Source: Hyphomicrobiales bacterium (GTDB lineage Bacteria > Pseudomonadota > Alphaproteobacteria > Rhizobiales > Rhizobiaceae). From it: a stretch of DNA of 34,242 bases. The translations under genes and the position numbers were made by a program. The notes under the pieces are model-generated. The model was not told the DNA's origin and searched no databases. It was given only the letters and a program-made list of their open reading frames with translations. Positions 15,314 to 25,595 of this stretch are shown here, in pieces. The stretch covers positions 1 to 34,242 of the forward strand of contig JAJFHT010000347.1 of NCBI GenBank assembly GCA_021775495.1, in the 5' to 3' direction. Each line of letters begins with the position of its first letter. Position 1 is the stretch's first letter.

Positions 15314-17467
15314 TCAGAGCGCCTCTCGCAGGGTGCGGCTGCGGAACAATACGCGCCAGACCAAAGGAACCGTCATATCGGAAATTCTCCTGGCAGCTGA
15401 CTTGTAGGCCTCGAAGATCTTCTTCGTTTTCCGATAGAGCCGCCTGTCCAGAAACGTTATGCCGTTCTCGCTGTCATGGATGAAACTCCGGTTGTTCAGA
15501 TTGACCGAAGACAACGTGACAAGATGTTCATCGATCATCAGGATCTTGGCATGCAGCAGGACATTCGGAACCTTGAAATCATAGATCGCGATGCGATCGA
15601 GGTTTCTCGATGCGAAAAGCTTGTTTAGCGCGGTCACCGCTGATCCGCCGGTGTCGCCACTAAGATCCATGCGCCCGACAATCGTGACAGTAACGCCGCG
15701 GTCAAGCGCCCGTTCGATCGCAGTTCCAATGGCCGGCGTCATGTTCAAATAGGGATTGACGATTTCGATCTTGCGTTCGGCTGCGTCGATCAATGAGACA
15801 TAATATGCCTCAAGCGCTCTTCCATCGGCATAAGGTACAGAAATGAAATGCCGGGCGACACCGTCTCCGGCAGCGCGGCCGACTCTCGCACCGATGGAAT
15901 AGGGTCGCGTGACACGCGAATTTGCGTCTCCGTGCCAAACCGTTGACAAATGGGCGGCCAGCGTGCGTGCGGTCCTGTCATCGTGAACGGCAAGATCGAT
16001 GTCGCGCCAGTTGGCAAAATAGTTCAGCGTGATGCCTCCTGCGGTTTTATATTGTTGCAGCTGCGGATATTTCGACAGATCGACCGGCTGCTTGAAAAGA
16101 AAACCGTCGTGGATATTTCGTCCACCGGTGATCACGACCGAATGCCCGGGATCCTGTGAGATGACCGCGAGCATCTTGATATGGTGGACCTTGTGAAAAC
16201 GAGATAAGGCCTCATCCAGTGGCGCGCCACGGGGTGGTATCCAGGCAAATTGTTTGACCTGCACGTTCGGATGGTCGGCAGCAATCGCTTCCAGCAACGC
16301 GCGATCCTTGTCCTGCTCCAGAACTTCGGATGCAATGATCCGGATCGTCGTTCCACGGGCGGCATGGTACCTGAGCAGCCGGTCCAGAACACGTCCGGAG
16401 AAATCGGCTTTGATATCGAGATAAGAGACATAGATCAGCCAGTGGCGGGGCGCGCGTGAAAAATCAAGGGCCAGTTCCGGATCACGTTCGTCAAAGAACC
16501 GCTCCGGCAGGGGCTGTCCGAGCAGCGCCTCTACTTTCGCACTGAATCCGGCTTTTTCGTCGATAAGCAATGTCGGTCTGCCGGCTTTGAACGGGCAGGT
16601 CTGCGACAGCCAACGCGACGTGTGGAAGGCGCGTTCGAGCGCGCTCATCGCGCTGCCGACGGGTGAATTGCAGATAGAGTACCGGCTGTCGAATTCCGCA
16701 AGAACCGGATCCGCCACTTCCTCGCGCACGATTGAAATACGACGGGAGCCTGTGGCGAATTTTGCAAGTCCATCGCAGCGGTTCAACCCGAGTCGCGGGC
16801 GAATGGTTGCGGCAGCGGAAAGCAATATCCTTGCCCCCGCCAGGTAGCTGTCGGTTCCACCGGCAGTCGCGACAGACATTGGGCCATCGCATTTCAACGT
16901 CATGCGGAATGCCTGACCGCTGGACGCAACAATTGCGATCTCGGTATTCTCTGCCTGGAGACCGGAGAAGGCAAAGGGAGCTGTTCCCGAGCCGTTGCCG
17001 GAAGGAGCGATATAAAGGGTCTGGCGTGCCGTTCGCCATTTCTTGCGGAAAATCCGGTGGCCGTGGTTGCGCCCCGTGCCAGACAGGACAGGCGGGTTGT
17101 AAGAGACCGGAAGGGCAAGCCTTGCAAGATCGTCACGGGACTCCTTCAGCGGCCGGTTCAGCAGACCGCGCGGCGGGTTCTTCGGCCCAATCCCGTTGAG
17201 CTTGTCGAGCCGGTCAAGCCGGTCGCGGGCGATAAGGGCGCCGAGTCTTGCCTGGTAGGTCCGCTCGATCGGATCGGCGCTTCTGGGCACCGAAAACTTT
17301 GTTGTGGTGCCGGCAAAACGGTGCGTATCACCGGCGCAACCGACAATTGCCAGAACTGCTGCCAGCAACGGGCCAATAGCCGTTTTGCCGGAAAAGATTG
17401 ACTGCACCCGTCCACACCCACCCAGTTGCAATGTGCTGAATGAACAATTGCCTGTGCCTCCGCTCAT
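15314..17467 (-). CDS. Phospholipase D-like domain protein, putative lipoprotein
   Basis: About 717 residues with two PLD half-sites. Site 2 is canonical: H639-A-K641 in LHAKILMIDE followed by SSVNLNNRSF. Site 1 is altered: H430-I-K432 is followed by GGRN but the usual aspartate is missing. The first ~330 residues match no family I recognise. A hydrophobic stretch ending in LAIVGC looks like a lipobox, implying a lipid-anchored envelope protein. Relatives include cardiolipin synthases and other phosphatidyltransferases. The start is uncertain: ATG 17467 has AAGG very close, TTG 17485 is possible, and GTG 17407 would give the most ordinary lipoprotein signal. It lies a few tens of bases after fumC and is probably co-transcribed. 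Confidence 0.7.
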   Translation of the reverse strand: MSGGTGNCSFSTLQLGGCGRVQSIFSGKTAIGPLLAAVLAIVGCAGDTHRFAGTTTKFSVPRSADPIERTYQARLGALIARDRLDRLDKLNGIGPKNPPRGLLNRPLKESRDDLARLALPVSYNPPVLSGTGRNHGHRIFRKKWRTARQTLYIAPSGNGSGTAPFAFSGLQAENTEIAIVASSGQAFRMTLKCDGPMSVATAGGTDSYLAGARILLSAAATIRPRLGLNRCDGLAKFATGSRRISIVREEVADPVLAEFDSRYSICNSPVGSAMSALERAFHTSRWLSQTCPFKAGRPTLLIDEKAGFSAKVEALLGQPLPERFFDERDPELALDFSRAPRHWLIYVSYLDIKADFSGRVLDRLLRYHAARGTTIRIIASEVLEQDKDRALLEAIAADHPNVQVKQFAWIPPRGAPLDEALSRFHKVHHIKMLAVISQDPGHSVVITGGRNIHDGFLFKQPVDLSKYPQLQQYKTAGGITLNYFANWRDIDLAVHDDRTARTLAAHLSTVWHGDANSRVTRPYSIGARVGRAAGDGVARHFISVPYADGRALEAYYVSLIDAAERKIEIVNPYLNMTPAIGTAIERALDRGVTVTIVGRMDLSGDTGGSAVTALNKLFASRNLDRIAIYDFKVPNVLLHAKILMIDEHLVTLSSVNLNNRSFIHDSENGITFLDRRLYRKTKKIFEAYKSAARRISDMTVPLVWRVLFRSRTLREAL

Positions 17468-17501
17468 GACCTTGATCTGCGTCAAGCATGGGGGATGGGC
17501 C

Positions 17502-18896
17502 TCAGTTGCTCCGCCCTGTCATATGTTCTGGCCGCACGGTTTCATCATAGTCTTCGGCACTGACCAGCCCGCTGGCGATGGCTTCCTCGCGTAGGGTTGT
17601 TCCGTTGCTATGTGCGGCTTTGGCGATGCTGGCGGCATTGTCGTAGCCAATCTTCGGCGCCAGCGCCGTCACCAGCATCAGTGATTGTTGCATCAATGTT
17701 GCAATTCGATCCTCGTCCGCTTCAATACCGGCGACACAGTTTTTCGCAAAGGATTCCATCCCGTCCGCCAGAAGAACGATCGATTGCAGCACATTATAGG
17801 CAATGACCGGCTTGAAGACGTTGAGTTCGAAATGCCCCTGACTGGCCGCCATGGCAACCGCGGTCTGATTTCCGTTCACCTGGACGGCTACCATTGTCAG
17901 TGCTTCCGCCTGGGTCGGATTGACCTTGCCGGGCATGATCGATGAACCCGGTTCGTTTGCCGGCAGTTTGAGTTCACCAAGGCCGGAGCGGGGGCCGGAA
18001 CCAAGAAATCTCAGATCATTGGCGATCTTGAACAGGTCATTGGCAAGGGCTGCGAGACCGCCGTGGAAAAAGGCGAGGGCGCCATGCGAGGCGAGTGCCT
18101 CGAATTTATTGATTGCGGTGCGGAACGGCAGATTTGTGGTTTCGGCGACACGGTCTGCAAACGCCGTATCAAAACCGTTCGGCGCATTAAGGCCTGTTCC
18201 GACAGCCGTTCCCCCTTGCGCCAGTGAATAAACGCCCTCGAGGCTCTGGCGGATGCGTCCGCGGCCATGTTCCAATGCGGCAGCATAGCCTGAAAACTCC
18301 TGACCAAGCGTGATTGGCGTCGCATCCTGCGTGTGGGTGCGTCCTATCTTGATGATGCCGTCAAAAGCTTCGGCCCTGCCGGCCAGAGCTCCGTATAGAA
18401 CCTCCAGCGCCGGAAACAGCCGCTCATGGCATTGCTGAACGGCTGCGACATGCATCGCGGTCGGAAACGTGTCGTTCGACGATTGGCTCATATTGACATG
18501 ATCGTTGGGATGCACCGGGTCCTTCGAACCGATTGTGCCACCGAGAATTTCAATCGCGCGGTTGGCGATCACTTCATTGGCGTTCATGTTGGTTTGCGTC
18601 CCGGACCCGGTCTGCCAGACGCTGAGTGGAAAATGTGTATCAAGCTGTCCCGAGGCGACCTCTTCGGCCGCGGCGATGATTGCCCGGCCGATCCTGGCAT
18701 CCAGTCCGCCCAACGCCATATTCGTATGTGCCGCGGCAGCCTTGACCACACCAAGGGCATGGATGAGGGCAGGCGGCATGCGTTCGCTGCCGATCTTGAA
18801 GTTGCCCAGCGAACGCTCGGTCTGTGCGCCCCAATATCGGTCGGCGGGAACTTTGATCGGACCAAAGCTGTCTGTTTCGGTGCGGCTGGCGCTCAT
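17502..18896 (-). CDS. fumC: Fumarate hydratase, class II
   Basis: A 464-residue homotetrameric fumarase that interconverts fumarate and malate in the TCA cycle, without an iron-sulfur cluster. It shows the superfamily signature [17 protein letters not shown], the substrate-site segments [12 protein letters not shown] and [19 protein letters not shown], and [16 protein letters not shown]. Length is normal for FumC. The ATG at 18896 has GGGAG ten bases upstream, overlapping the stop of the small secreted protein gene, so the two are probably co-transcribed. Aspartate ammonia-lyase is the nearest alternative, but the motif set favours fumarase. Confidence 0.95.
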   Translation of the reverse strand: MSASRTETDSFGPIKVPADRYWGAQTERSLGNFKIGSERMPPALIHALGVVKAAAAHTNMALGGLDARIGRAIIAAAEEVASGQLDTHFPLSVWQTGSGTQTNMNANEVIANRAIEILGGTIGSKDPVHPNDHVNMSQSSNDTFPTAMHVAAVQQCHERLFPALEVLYGALAGRAEAFDGIIKIGRTHTQDATPITLGQEFSGYAAALEHGRGRIRQSLEGVYSLAQGGTAVGTGLNAPNGFDTAFADRVAETTNLPFRTAINKFEALASHGALAFFHGGLAALANDLFKIANDLRFLGSGPRSGLGELKLPANEPGSSIMPGKVNPTQAEALTMVAVQVNGNQTAVAMAASQGHFELNVFKPVIAYNVLQSIVLLADGMESFAKNCVAGIEADEDRIATLMQQSLMLVTALAPKIGYDNAASIAKAAHSNGTTLREEAIASGLVSAEDYDETVRPEHMTGRSN

Positions 18897-18910
18897 CTCA
18901 CAGGTACTCC

Positions 18911-19207
18911 CTATCGCTTTGGTGCCCGCCAGCCTGCTGCGCGGGCCTCTTCTTCCGTGCAGAACCAGCGTTCCCCGGATTTGTTGATGCAGGTACGGTC
19001 ATAATGCCGGCTTTGTCCCTGAATATGATAGATACGGCCGCTTCTGCTTTTATTCCCTTTGATCGTACATCCGGGTGGATGCGGTTTTTGTACCGGCCTG
19101 CAACCCTTCGGTTTGTCATGGTCCGCGATTGCAGGGACTACCAGAATGACCATGGCTGCAACTGTGCAGAAAATCCGGTTCATTCTGAAGCGTTTCAAAC
19201 ATTGCAT
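18911..19207 (-). CDS. Small secreted protein with a C-terminal sunset-like domain
   Basis: About 98 residues. A basic N-terminus (KRFR) and hydrophobic core ([11 protein letters not shown]) make a signal peptide. The C-terminal ~45 residues ([36 protein letters not shown]) resemble the small domain found at the end of many secreted nuclease-like proteins, often called the sunset domain. No nuclease domain is present here. Four cysteines in the mature part could form disulfides. The start is uncertain (19207 or 19183), and neither ATG has a strong ribosome site. The open frame runs on to 19378, but that part overlaps the groEL terminator and 3' end and is rejected. It lies 14 bp upstream of fumC. 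Function unknown. Confidence 0.65.
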   Translation of the reverse strand: MQCLKRFRMNRIFCTVAAMVILVVPAIADHDKPKGCRPVQKPHPPGCTIKGNKSRSGRIYHIQGQSRHYDRTCINKSGERWFCTEEEARAAGWRAPKR

Positions 19208-19235
19208 GAACGATTTATAGGGATAATCGGTCGTG

Positions 19236-19266
19236 CAAACAAAAGGGGCGACCCGAAGGCCGCCCC
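19236..19266 (-). terminator. Intrinsic terminator of groESL
   Basis: On the minus strand a 9-bp stem (GGGGCGGCC with GGTCGCCCC, one G-U pair) closes a UUCG tetraloop and is followed by TTTTGTTTG. It begins about 30 bp after the groEL stop. Confidence 0.85.
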
Positions 19267-19295
19267 GATCTTTACAAGTGCGTTGGGTTTGGACC

Positions 19296-20969
<1,674 letters not shown>

Positions 20970-21002
20970 TCAAAAATTGTTGTTCGGTTTGACTGACGGG
21001 CT

Positions 21003-21299
21003 TCAGCCGATGATGCCCATAATGTCGGATTCCTTCATGATCAGAAGGTCTTCGCCATTGAGCTTCACTTCCGTGCCCGACCATTTGCCGAATAGAACCC
21101 GGTCACCGGCTTTGACGTCGAGCTTGATGATCTTGCCAGCTTCATCGCGTGCGCCGGAGCCCACTGCGGTGATTTCGCCTTCTTGAGGCTTTTCCTGCGC
21201 TGTGTCAGGAATGATGATGCCGCCGGCTGTCTTTTCTTCTGAGTCTACCCTGCGAACGACGACACGGTCGTGGAGCGGACGAAATTTCATCTTGGCCAT
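21003..21299 (-). CDS. groES: Co-chaperonin GroES (10 kDa)
   Basis: A 98-residue GroES that caps GroEL. The N-terminal signature [20 protein letters not shown], the mobile-loop region ([18 protein letters not shown]) and the C-terminal [15 protein letters not shown] are diagnostic. The ATG at 21299 has AAGGG upstream. It is the first gene of the CIRCE-controlled groESL operon. Confidence 0.98.
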   Translation of the reverse strand: MAKMKFRPLHDRVVVRRVDSEEKTAGGIIIPDTAQEKPQEGEITAVGSGARDEAGKIIKLDVKAGDRVLFGKWSGTEVKLNGEDLLIMKESDIMGIIG

Positions 21300-21362
21300 G
21301 TTTTGAACCCTTGATGCCTCTGTTACGAAACTGTGATTGAACTGTCCGTGAATCCGGACGTG

Positions 21363-21389
21363 TTAGCACTCTGATAACAGGAGTGCTAA
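21363..21389. promoter_or_regulatory. CIRCE operator (HrcA-binding site)
   Basis: A perfect inverted repeat TTAGCACTC-N9-GAGTGCTAA, identical to the CIRCE consensus. It lies just downstream of the groES promoter, so HrcA bound here would block transcription until heat stress. Confidence 0.97.
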
Positions 21390-21399
21390 CACGGGCGCT

Positions 21400-21428
21400 G
21401 ACATAGGTACTCCCGGTAATTGAGTCAA
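21400..21428 (-). promoter_or_regulatory. Promoter of groESL
   Basis: On the minus strand TTGACT (21428-21423) is spaced 17 bp from TATGTC (21405-21400). CIRCE begins about 10 bp further on, at the expected transcription start. The -10 is weak, so an RpoH-type reading cannot be excluded. Confidence 0.6.
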
Positions 21429-21451
21429 GCCCGCGCACCTTCAGCGGCAAC

Positions 21452-21486
21452 GAAAAAAGCCCCGCCGGTTAAAGCGGGGCTCTTTG
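21452..21486 (-). terminator. Intrinsic terminator after the first VWA gene
   Basis: An 8-bp stem AGCCCCGC/GCGGGGCT with an 8-nt loop (21458-21481) is followed on the minus strand by TTTTTT. It lies 30 bp after the stop of the VWA gene and insulates the groESL promoter. Confidence 0.85.
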
Positions 21487-21511
21487 GTTCGAACAAAACC
21501 TGGCTGCGGTT

Positions 21512-23377
21512 TTAGCCGACGATGCGCAGGTTAGATAGCTCATCGGCAATGGCCTTGAACACATCGTCAAGATCGCTGGCCTTGGCATTCCAGAACAGTT
21601 TCTTGCCTTTCTGAAGGCGCGATTCCGAAGAGCAATCCGACATCGCCGAGATCATGGCGGCATCATTTGTCGGGTTAAGGTCGAGCGCTACCGTGAAAAC
21701 GATGATCTTTTCGTTCTTGGCGTTTGCGCACACCTTGTCCATATTCTCGTCGAGTGCCTTGGAATAATTCCCATAGCTGTAGTCGTAATTGCCGACATTG
21801 TTGCTGGTGCCCAGGAACAACCTGCCGACCGAGCCACCATTGTAGCCCTTGCCGGTGTAGCCATAGGCGGCATATTTGGACTTGTTTCCAGCCGGATCGG
21901 TCGAACCCAGATCCTCATAGGTATTCATGCCGTCGGTTAGAACGATGATCGCCTTGTCATTGCCTTTTTGGATCTCGGGGCGGCCTTCGTCAAAGGGTGC
22001 CTTGCTGGACAGCACCCTCCAACCCCATGCAATGCCTTCGGGCACGTTGGTGTAACCGGTCGGTGACATCGCATCAATTGCAGCCTTGACCGTGTCTTTG
22101 CTTGCCGTAACCGTCACATCTTTCAAGGGCGTAATTGGATTGGTTGTGCAACTGTATCCGGGACCATAATAGTTGCCCAGTCCGGGAGAGGAGTCGTCCA
22201 ACGCCTCGAAATATTTTTGCATGTGCTTCTGACGTGTCGCGCCGTTGGAACTGCCGGTGTCATCGTTCCACCAATTGTTCGCCGCACCCCAATCGTCATA
22301 GGGTGAAACATCACCCGGCTCGTCCGGCGCAAAAGTCGGAACATAGAGTGTCGCAGGTGTGCCTGTCGCAGGCGTTGCGTCATTGACATTGTAGGGATAG
22401 GGCCGTGCTTCGACGCAGCCGCGCCAGTTAATCAGCTTGGAAGTGACCGGAATGTCAGGTTTCGGGAACCACTCATATTTTTTGCATTTCTTCTTCTTGC
22501 CGTTTTTCCATTTCCACTTGACGCACTTTTGCTCGCTGCCGCCGTCCTGCCAGCTTGAAATATATTTCATCTGATCATAAAGCCACCAGCGGGTCAGCTT
22601 GTTGTTGTCCTGATCATACCAGACGCCACCGACTTTTGTGGCGCCGCCGTCGATGGTCGTCCAGTCGAAATTCTCGTGATGCACCGGCGACAGCCCGTCC
22701 TGGTCGAGCCAGCTGGCGGATGAGTTTGTGTTGCCGACATTGACCGTGGCCGAGAATGGGACGACGGCGAACTGCACCGGCTTGGACACTTGCTGAATAG
22801 CCGCAGCCTCAGCCGCCAATTGATCAATCAGCTGCTTTGATGCGTCCTTCAGAAGGTCGATGCGATCCTGACTGCTGCCATGTCCCGTCGAGCTCATGGA
22901 GCCGGAATTATCCAGCACCAGCGCGACTTCCATGGTGTTTTTCAATCGGATATGAGATTCGGCGGTCATCTCAAGATTTGCGTATGATCCATTGCTGGAT
23001 GTGCCCAGCAAATAGGAGAACGCCGGAAGAAAATGTGGTTTGTATTTCATGTTCGCCGACATCTTCAAAAGGCCGCCACCCTGGCTTGAATTCGGCAATT
23101 CCACAGTCAGGGTCGCGTCAGCGGGTGCTACGGGACCGAGATTGGCTTCGAAGAAATCCTTTGCAAAGGCCTTTACCTCATCATCCGTCTGGCCCTTCAG
23201 AACCTGCCGGGCCGTGGCGATGCCGGACACGTCGAGCGCATGCAATGTTGCAGCTTTGTGTCGGTTCATCTCCGAAAAGTCGACAGCGAGGGCAACTGCG
23301 CCCATTGCCGGTATCATTGCGACCGCGCCGGCAACTATAATGTTGCCCCGGGTGTCTTTGCAGAAGTTGCGCAGCAT
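21512..23377 (-). CDS. TadG-like pilus-assembly/von Willebrand factor A protein, copy 1
   Basis: A 621-residue protein. Residues 1-40 match the TadE/TadG N-terminal membrane segment (DTRGN ... VALAVDFSEMNRH), one anchor with the rest outside the cytoplasm. A VWA domain follows with a MIDAS site: D156-N-S158-G-S160, a threonine in SPTGYTNVPEG, and D482 in VLTDG. A Lys/Cys-rich insert (about 274-306, Cys285 and Cys298) interrupts the domain. TadG-like proteins belong to Flp/tad pilus loci, but none is visible here. The ATG at 23377 has GAGGGG upstream. It is the last of three tandem paralogues and ends at its own terminator. Role unknown; metal-dependent adhesion or envelope protein binding is a family-based guess. 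Confidence 0.82.
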   Translation of the reverse strand: MLRNFCKDTRGNIIVAGAVAMIPAMGAVALAVDFSEMNRHKAATLHALDVSGIATARQVLKGQTDDEVKAFAKDFFEANLGPVAPADATLTVELPNSSQGGGLLKMSANMKYKPHFLPAFSYLLGTSSNGSYANLEMTAESHIRLKNTMEVALVLDNSGSMSSTGHGSSQDRIDLLKDASKQLIDQLAAEAAAIQQVSKPVQFAVVPFSATVNVGNTNSSASWLDQDGLSPVHHENFDWTTIDGGATKVGGVWYDQDNNKLTRWWLYDQMKYISSWQDGGSEQKCVKWKWKNGKKKKCKKYEWFPKPDIPVTSKLINWRGCVEARPYPYNVNDATPATGTPATLYVPTFAPDEPGDVSPYDDWGAANNWWNDDTGSSNGATRQKHMQKYFEALDDSSPGLGNYYGPGYSCTTNPITPLKDVTVTASKDTVKAAIDAMSPTGYTNVPEGIAWGWRVLSSKAPFDEGRPEIQKGNDKAIIVLTDGMNTYEDLGSTDPAGNKSKYAAYGYTGKGYNGGSVGRLFLGTSNNVGNYDYSYGNYSKALDENMDKVCANAKNEKIIVFTVALDLNPTNDAAMISAMSDCSSESRLQKGKKLFWNAKASDLDDVFKAIADELSNLRIVG

Positions 23378-23414
23378 GGATTTTCCCCTCGCTCAAGGAT
23401 TCAGTGCCTCCAAA

Positions 23415-23443
23415 GTCGCACAAACTTGCTAAAATGATGTGAG
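23415..23443 (-). promoter_or_regulatory. Conserved leader element of VWA copy 1
   Basis: On the minus strand the block reads CATCATTTTAGCAAGTTTG then TGCGAC. It resembles blocks at the same place before copies 2 and 3 and lies about 40-65 bp before the ATG, so it is probably part of the promoter or transcript start. Confidence 0.4.
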
Positions 23444-23498
23444 CCTGGATGCTTAAATTTCCAGTAGCCGGTTTACAATTCATTCACCCAGTTCTGCG

Positions 23499-23528
23499 CG
23501 CCACACCGATTGATCAATCGGTGTGGCG
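23499..23528. repeat. Perfect 30-bp palindrome downstream of VWA copy 2
   Basis: The half-site CGCCACACCGATTGA is followed immediately by its exact reverse complement, with no spacer. It begins 20 bp after the stop of VWA copy 2. No U-tract follows on either strand. It may fold as a transcript-end hairpin or be a binding site for a dimeric protein. Confidence 0.7.
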
Positions 23529-23548
23529 GAGATCAGGCAGTATACCGG

Positions 23549-25408
23549 TCAACCGACGATGCGAAGGTTCGACAGCTCGTCCGCGATCTGGCGGAACACC
23601 TCCTCAAGATCGCTGCCCTTGGCGTTCCAGAACAGTTTCTTGCCTTTTTGTGCCTTTGATTCCGAGGCGCATTTGGAGAGGGCGCTGATCATCGAGGCGT
23701 CGCTTGACGGATCGAGGTCAAGTCCGACGGTCAGAACCAGGACTTTTTCGGACTTCGCGTTTTCGCAGACCTTGTCCATGTTTTCGTCAAGCGCCTTGGA
23801 GTAGTTTCCGTAGCTGTAGTCGTATTTGCCGACATTGCCGCTGGTGCCCATGAACAACCGGCCGACCGAGCCGCCGTTGTAGCCCTTGCCGGTGTAACCG
23901 TAGGCTGCGTATTTCGACTGGTTGCCGGCGGGATCGGTCGATCCGAGATCTTCATAGGTGTTGCGCCCGTCTGTCAGGACGATGACGACCTTGTCATTGC
24001 CCTTGAAGTTTTCCGGCCGGCCCTCGGTGAACGGCGCCTTGTTGGACACGGCGCGCCAGCCCCATGCAATGCCTTCCGGGACATTGGTGTAACCCGTCGG
24101 CGACATCGCATCGATCGCATCTTTGACTGCCTGCTTTCCGGCGGCCTTTGTGACATCGTGCAACGGTGTAATCGGCGTTGTCGTGCAGCTGTAACCAGGG
24201 CCATAGTAACTGCCGAGGCTTGGGGTGGAATCGTCCAGCGGCTCGAAATATTTCGTCATGTTCTTCTGGCGCACGGCACCTGAGGAGTTGTTCGTGTCGT
24301 CGTTCCACCAGTTGTTGGCGGCACCCAGATTGGAATAGGGATCGACATCGCCGGGCTCGTCCGGTGCGAAAGTCGGCACATAAAGTGTAGCAGGGGCTGA
24401 AGTGGACGGTGTCGCATCATTGACATTGTAGGGATAAGGACGCGCCTCTACGCAGCCACTCCAGTTCGCGAGCTTTGCGGTAACCGGCGTGTCTGGACCT
24501 TTCACTTTTTCCCACTTCTTGCAGCTTTTCTTGCCGTTTTTCTTGGTTTTCCATTTAGTGCAGTTTTTTGTGGTCTTACCCTTCTGCCAACTGGCGACAT
24601 ATTTCATCTGGTCGTACAGCCACCAGCGGGTCAGCTTGTTGTCGTCCTTGTCGTACCAGACGCCGCTGACCTTTTTTGCGCCCGGAAGTGTCGACCAGTC
24701 GAAGTTCTCGTGGTGCACGGGAGACAGGCCGTTCTGATCAAGCCATGAAGCGGTCGGGTTACCGTTGCCGACATTGACCGTTGCCGAAAACGGCACAACG
24801 GCGAACTGAACCGGCTTGGCAACCTGCTTGATCAGGCCGGCCTGACCGGCCAGCTGATCGATCAGCTGTTTGGAAGCTGATTTCAACAGATCAATGCGTT
24901 TCTCGCTGCTTCCGTGACCGTTCGAACCCATCGAACCGGAATTATCAAGCACCAGGGCGACTTCGGCGGTGTTTTTCAGGCGGATGTTTGATTGCGCCGC
25001 CAGATCGAGATTGGCGGTTTTGCCGTCACCATTGCCCATCAGATAGGAAAAAGCCGGGAGGAAATGAGGTTCGTATTTCAAATTGGCTGACAGTTTCAAA
25101 ATTCCGCCACCTTGACTGGATGTCGGAAGCACCACTTTCAATGTGGCGTTTTTTGGTTTCACCGGACCCAGATTGGCTTCGAAGAAGTCCTGCGCGAATG
25201 CCAGCGCCTCAGGATCGGTGGCACCGTCGAGGATCTGGCGTGCCGTGGCGATACCCGCTGCATCAAGGGCATTCAGTGTGGCCAGCCGGTGCCTGTTCAT
25301 TTCGGAAAAATCGACCGCAAGCGCAACCGCCCCCATAACCGGAACGAGTGCTGCGATTCCGGCCAATGCGAAATTGCCCCTTACGTCTTTGATAAACTTG
25401 CCCAGCAT
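23549..25408 (-). CDS. TadG-like pilus-assembly/von Willebrand factor A protein, copy 2
   Basis: A 619-residue paralogue that aligns with copy 1 along nearly its whole length. The N-terminal segment (DVRGN ... VALAVDFSEMNRH), the MIDAS motif LVLDNSGSM, the SPTGYTNVPEG segment, VIVLTDGRNTYED and the C-terminal LSNLRIVG are all kept. It has its own version of the Lys/Cys-rich insert (CTKWKTKKNGKKSCKKWEK). The ATG at 25408 has GAGGG about 8 bases upstream. Leaders of 171-187 bp separate it from both neighbours, and a perfect palindrome follows its stop, so it is probably transcribed separately. Function unknown beyond the TadG/VWA relationship. Confidence 0.82.
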   Translation of the reverse strand: MLGKFIKDVRGNFALAGIAALVPVMGAVALAVDFSEMNRHRLATLNALDAAGIATARQILDGATDPEALAFAQDFFEANLGPVKPKNATLKVVLPTSSQGGGILKLSANLKYEPHFLPAFSYLMGNGDGKTANLDLAAQSNIRLKNTAEVALVLDNSGSMGSNGHGSSEKRIDLLKSASKQLIDQLAGQAGLIKQVAKPVQFAVVPFSATVNVGNGNPTASWLDQNGLSPVHHENFDWSTLPGAKKVSGVWYDKDDNKLTRWWLYDQMKYVASWQKGKTTKNCTKWKTKKNGKKSCKKWEKVKGPDTPVTAKLANWSGCVEARPYPYNVNDATPSTSAPATLYVPTFAPDEPGDVDPYSNLGAANNWWNDDTNNSSGAVRQKNMTKYFEPLDDSTPSLGSYYGPGYSCTTTPITPLHDVTKAAGKQAVKDAIDAMSPTGYTNVPEGIAWGWRAVSNKAPFTEGRPENFKGNDKVVIVLTDGRNTYEDLGSTDPAGNQSKYAAYGYTGKGYNGGSVGRLFMGTSGNVGKYDYSYGNYSKALDENMDKVCENAKSEKVLVLTVGLDLDPSSDASMISALSKCASESKAQKGKKLFWNAKGSDLEEVFRQIADELSNLRIVG

Positions 25409-25443
25409 GTCGAGACCCTCAATTGCCCATTGTTGGCGTTGAA

Positions 25444-25473
25444 GTTCTCATAAAGCTGCTAAGATCGGGTAAG
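25444..25473 (-). promoter_or_regulatory. Conserved leader element of VWA copy 2
   Basis: On the minus strand CCCGATCTTAGCAGCTTTAT then GAGAAC, similar to the elements of copies 1 and 3. The distance to the ribosome site is about 4 bp longer than in those two. Confidence 0.4.
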
Positions 25474-25532
25474 TTTGGACGGTTAATATATCCGCATCTA
25501 TTCAGTCCCTGTTCACCATGGCCCACTACTCC

Positions 25533-25553
25533 GTGACGCCCGGCGGACGTCAC
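25533..25553 (-). terminator. Possible hairpin after VWA copy 3
   Basis: GTGACG (25533-25538) pairs with CGTCAC (25548-25553) around a 9-nt loop, 42 bp after the stop of copy 3. It has no U-tract, so the terminator call is weak. Confidence 0.3.
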
Positions 25554-25595
25554 ACGGTGCAGTTCCTGGAACACGGGCAGCGGAGTTGCCTGCGG

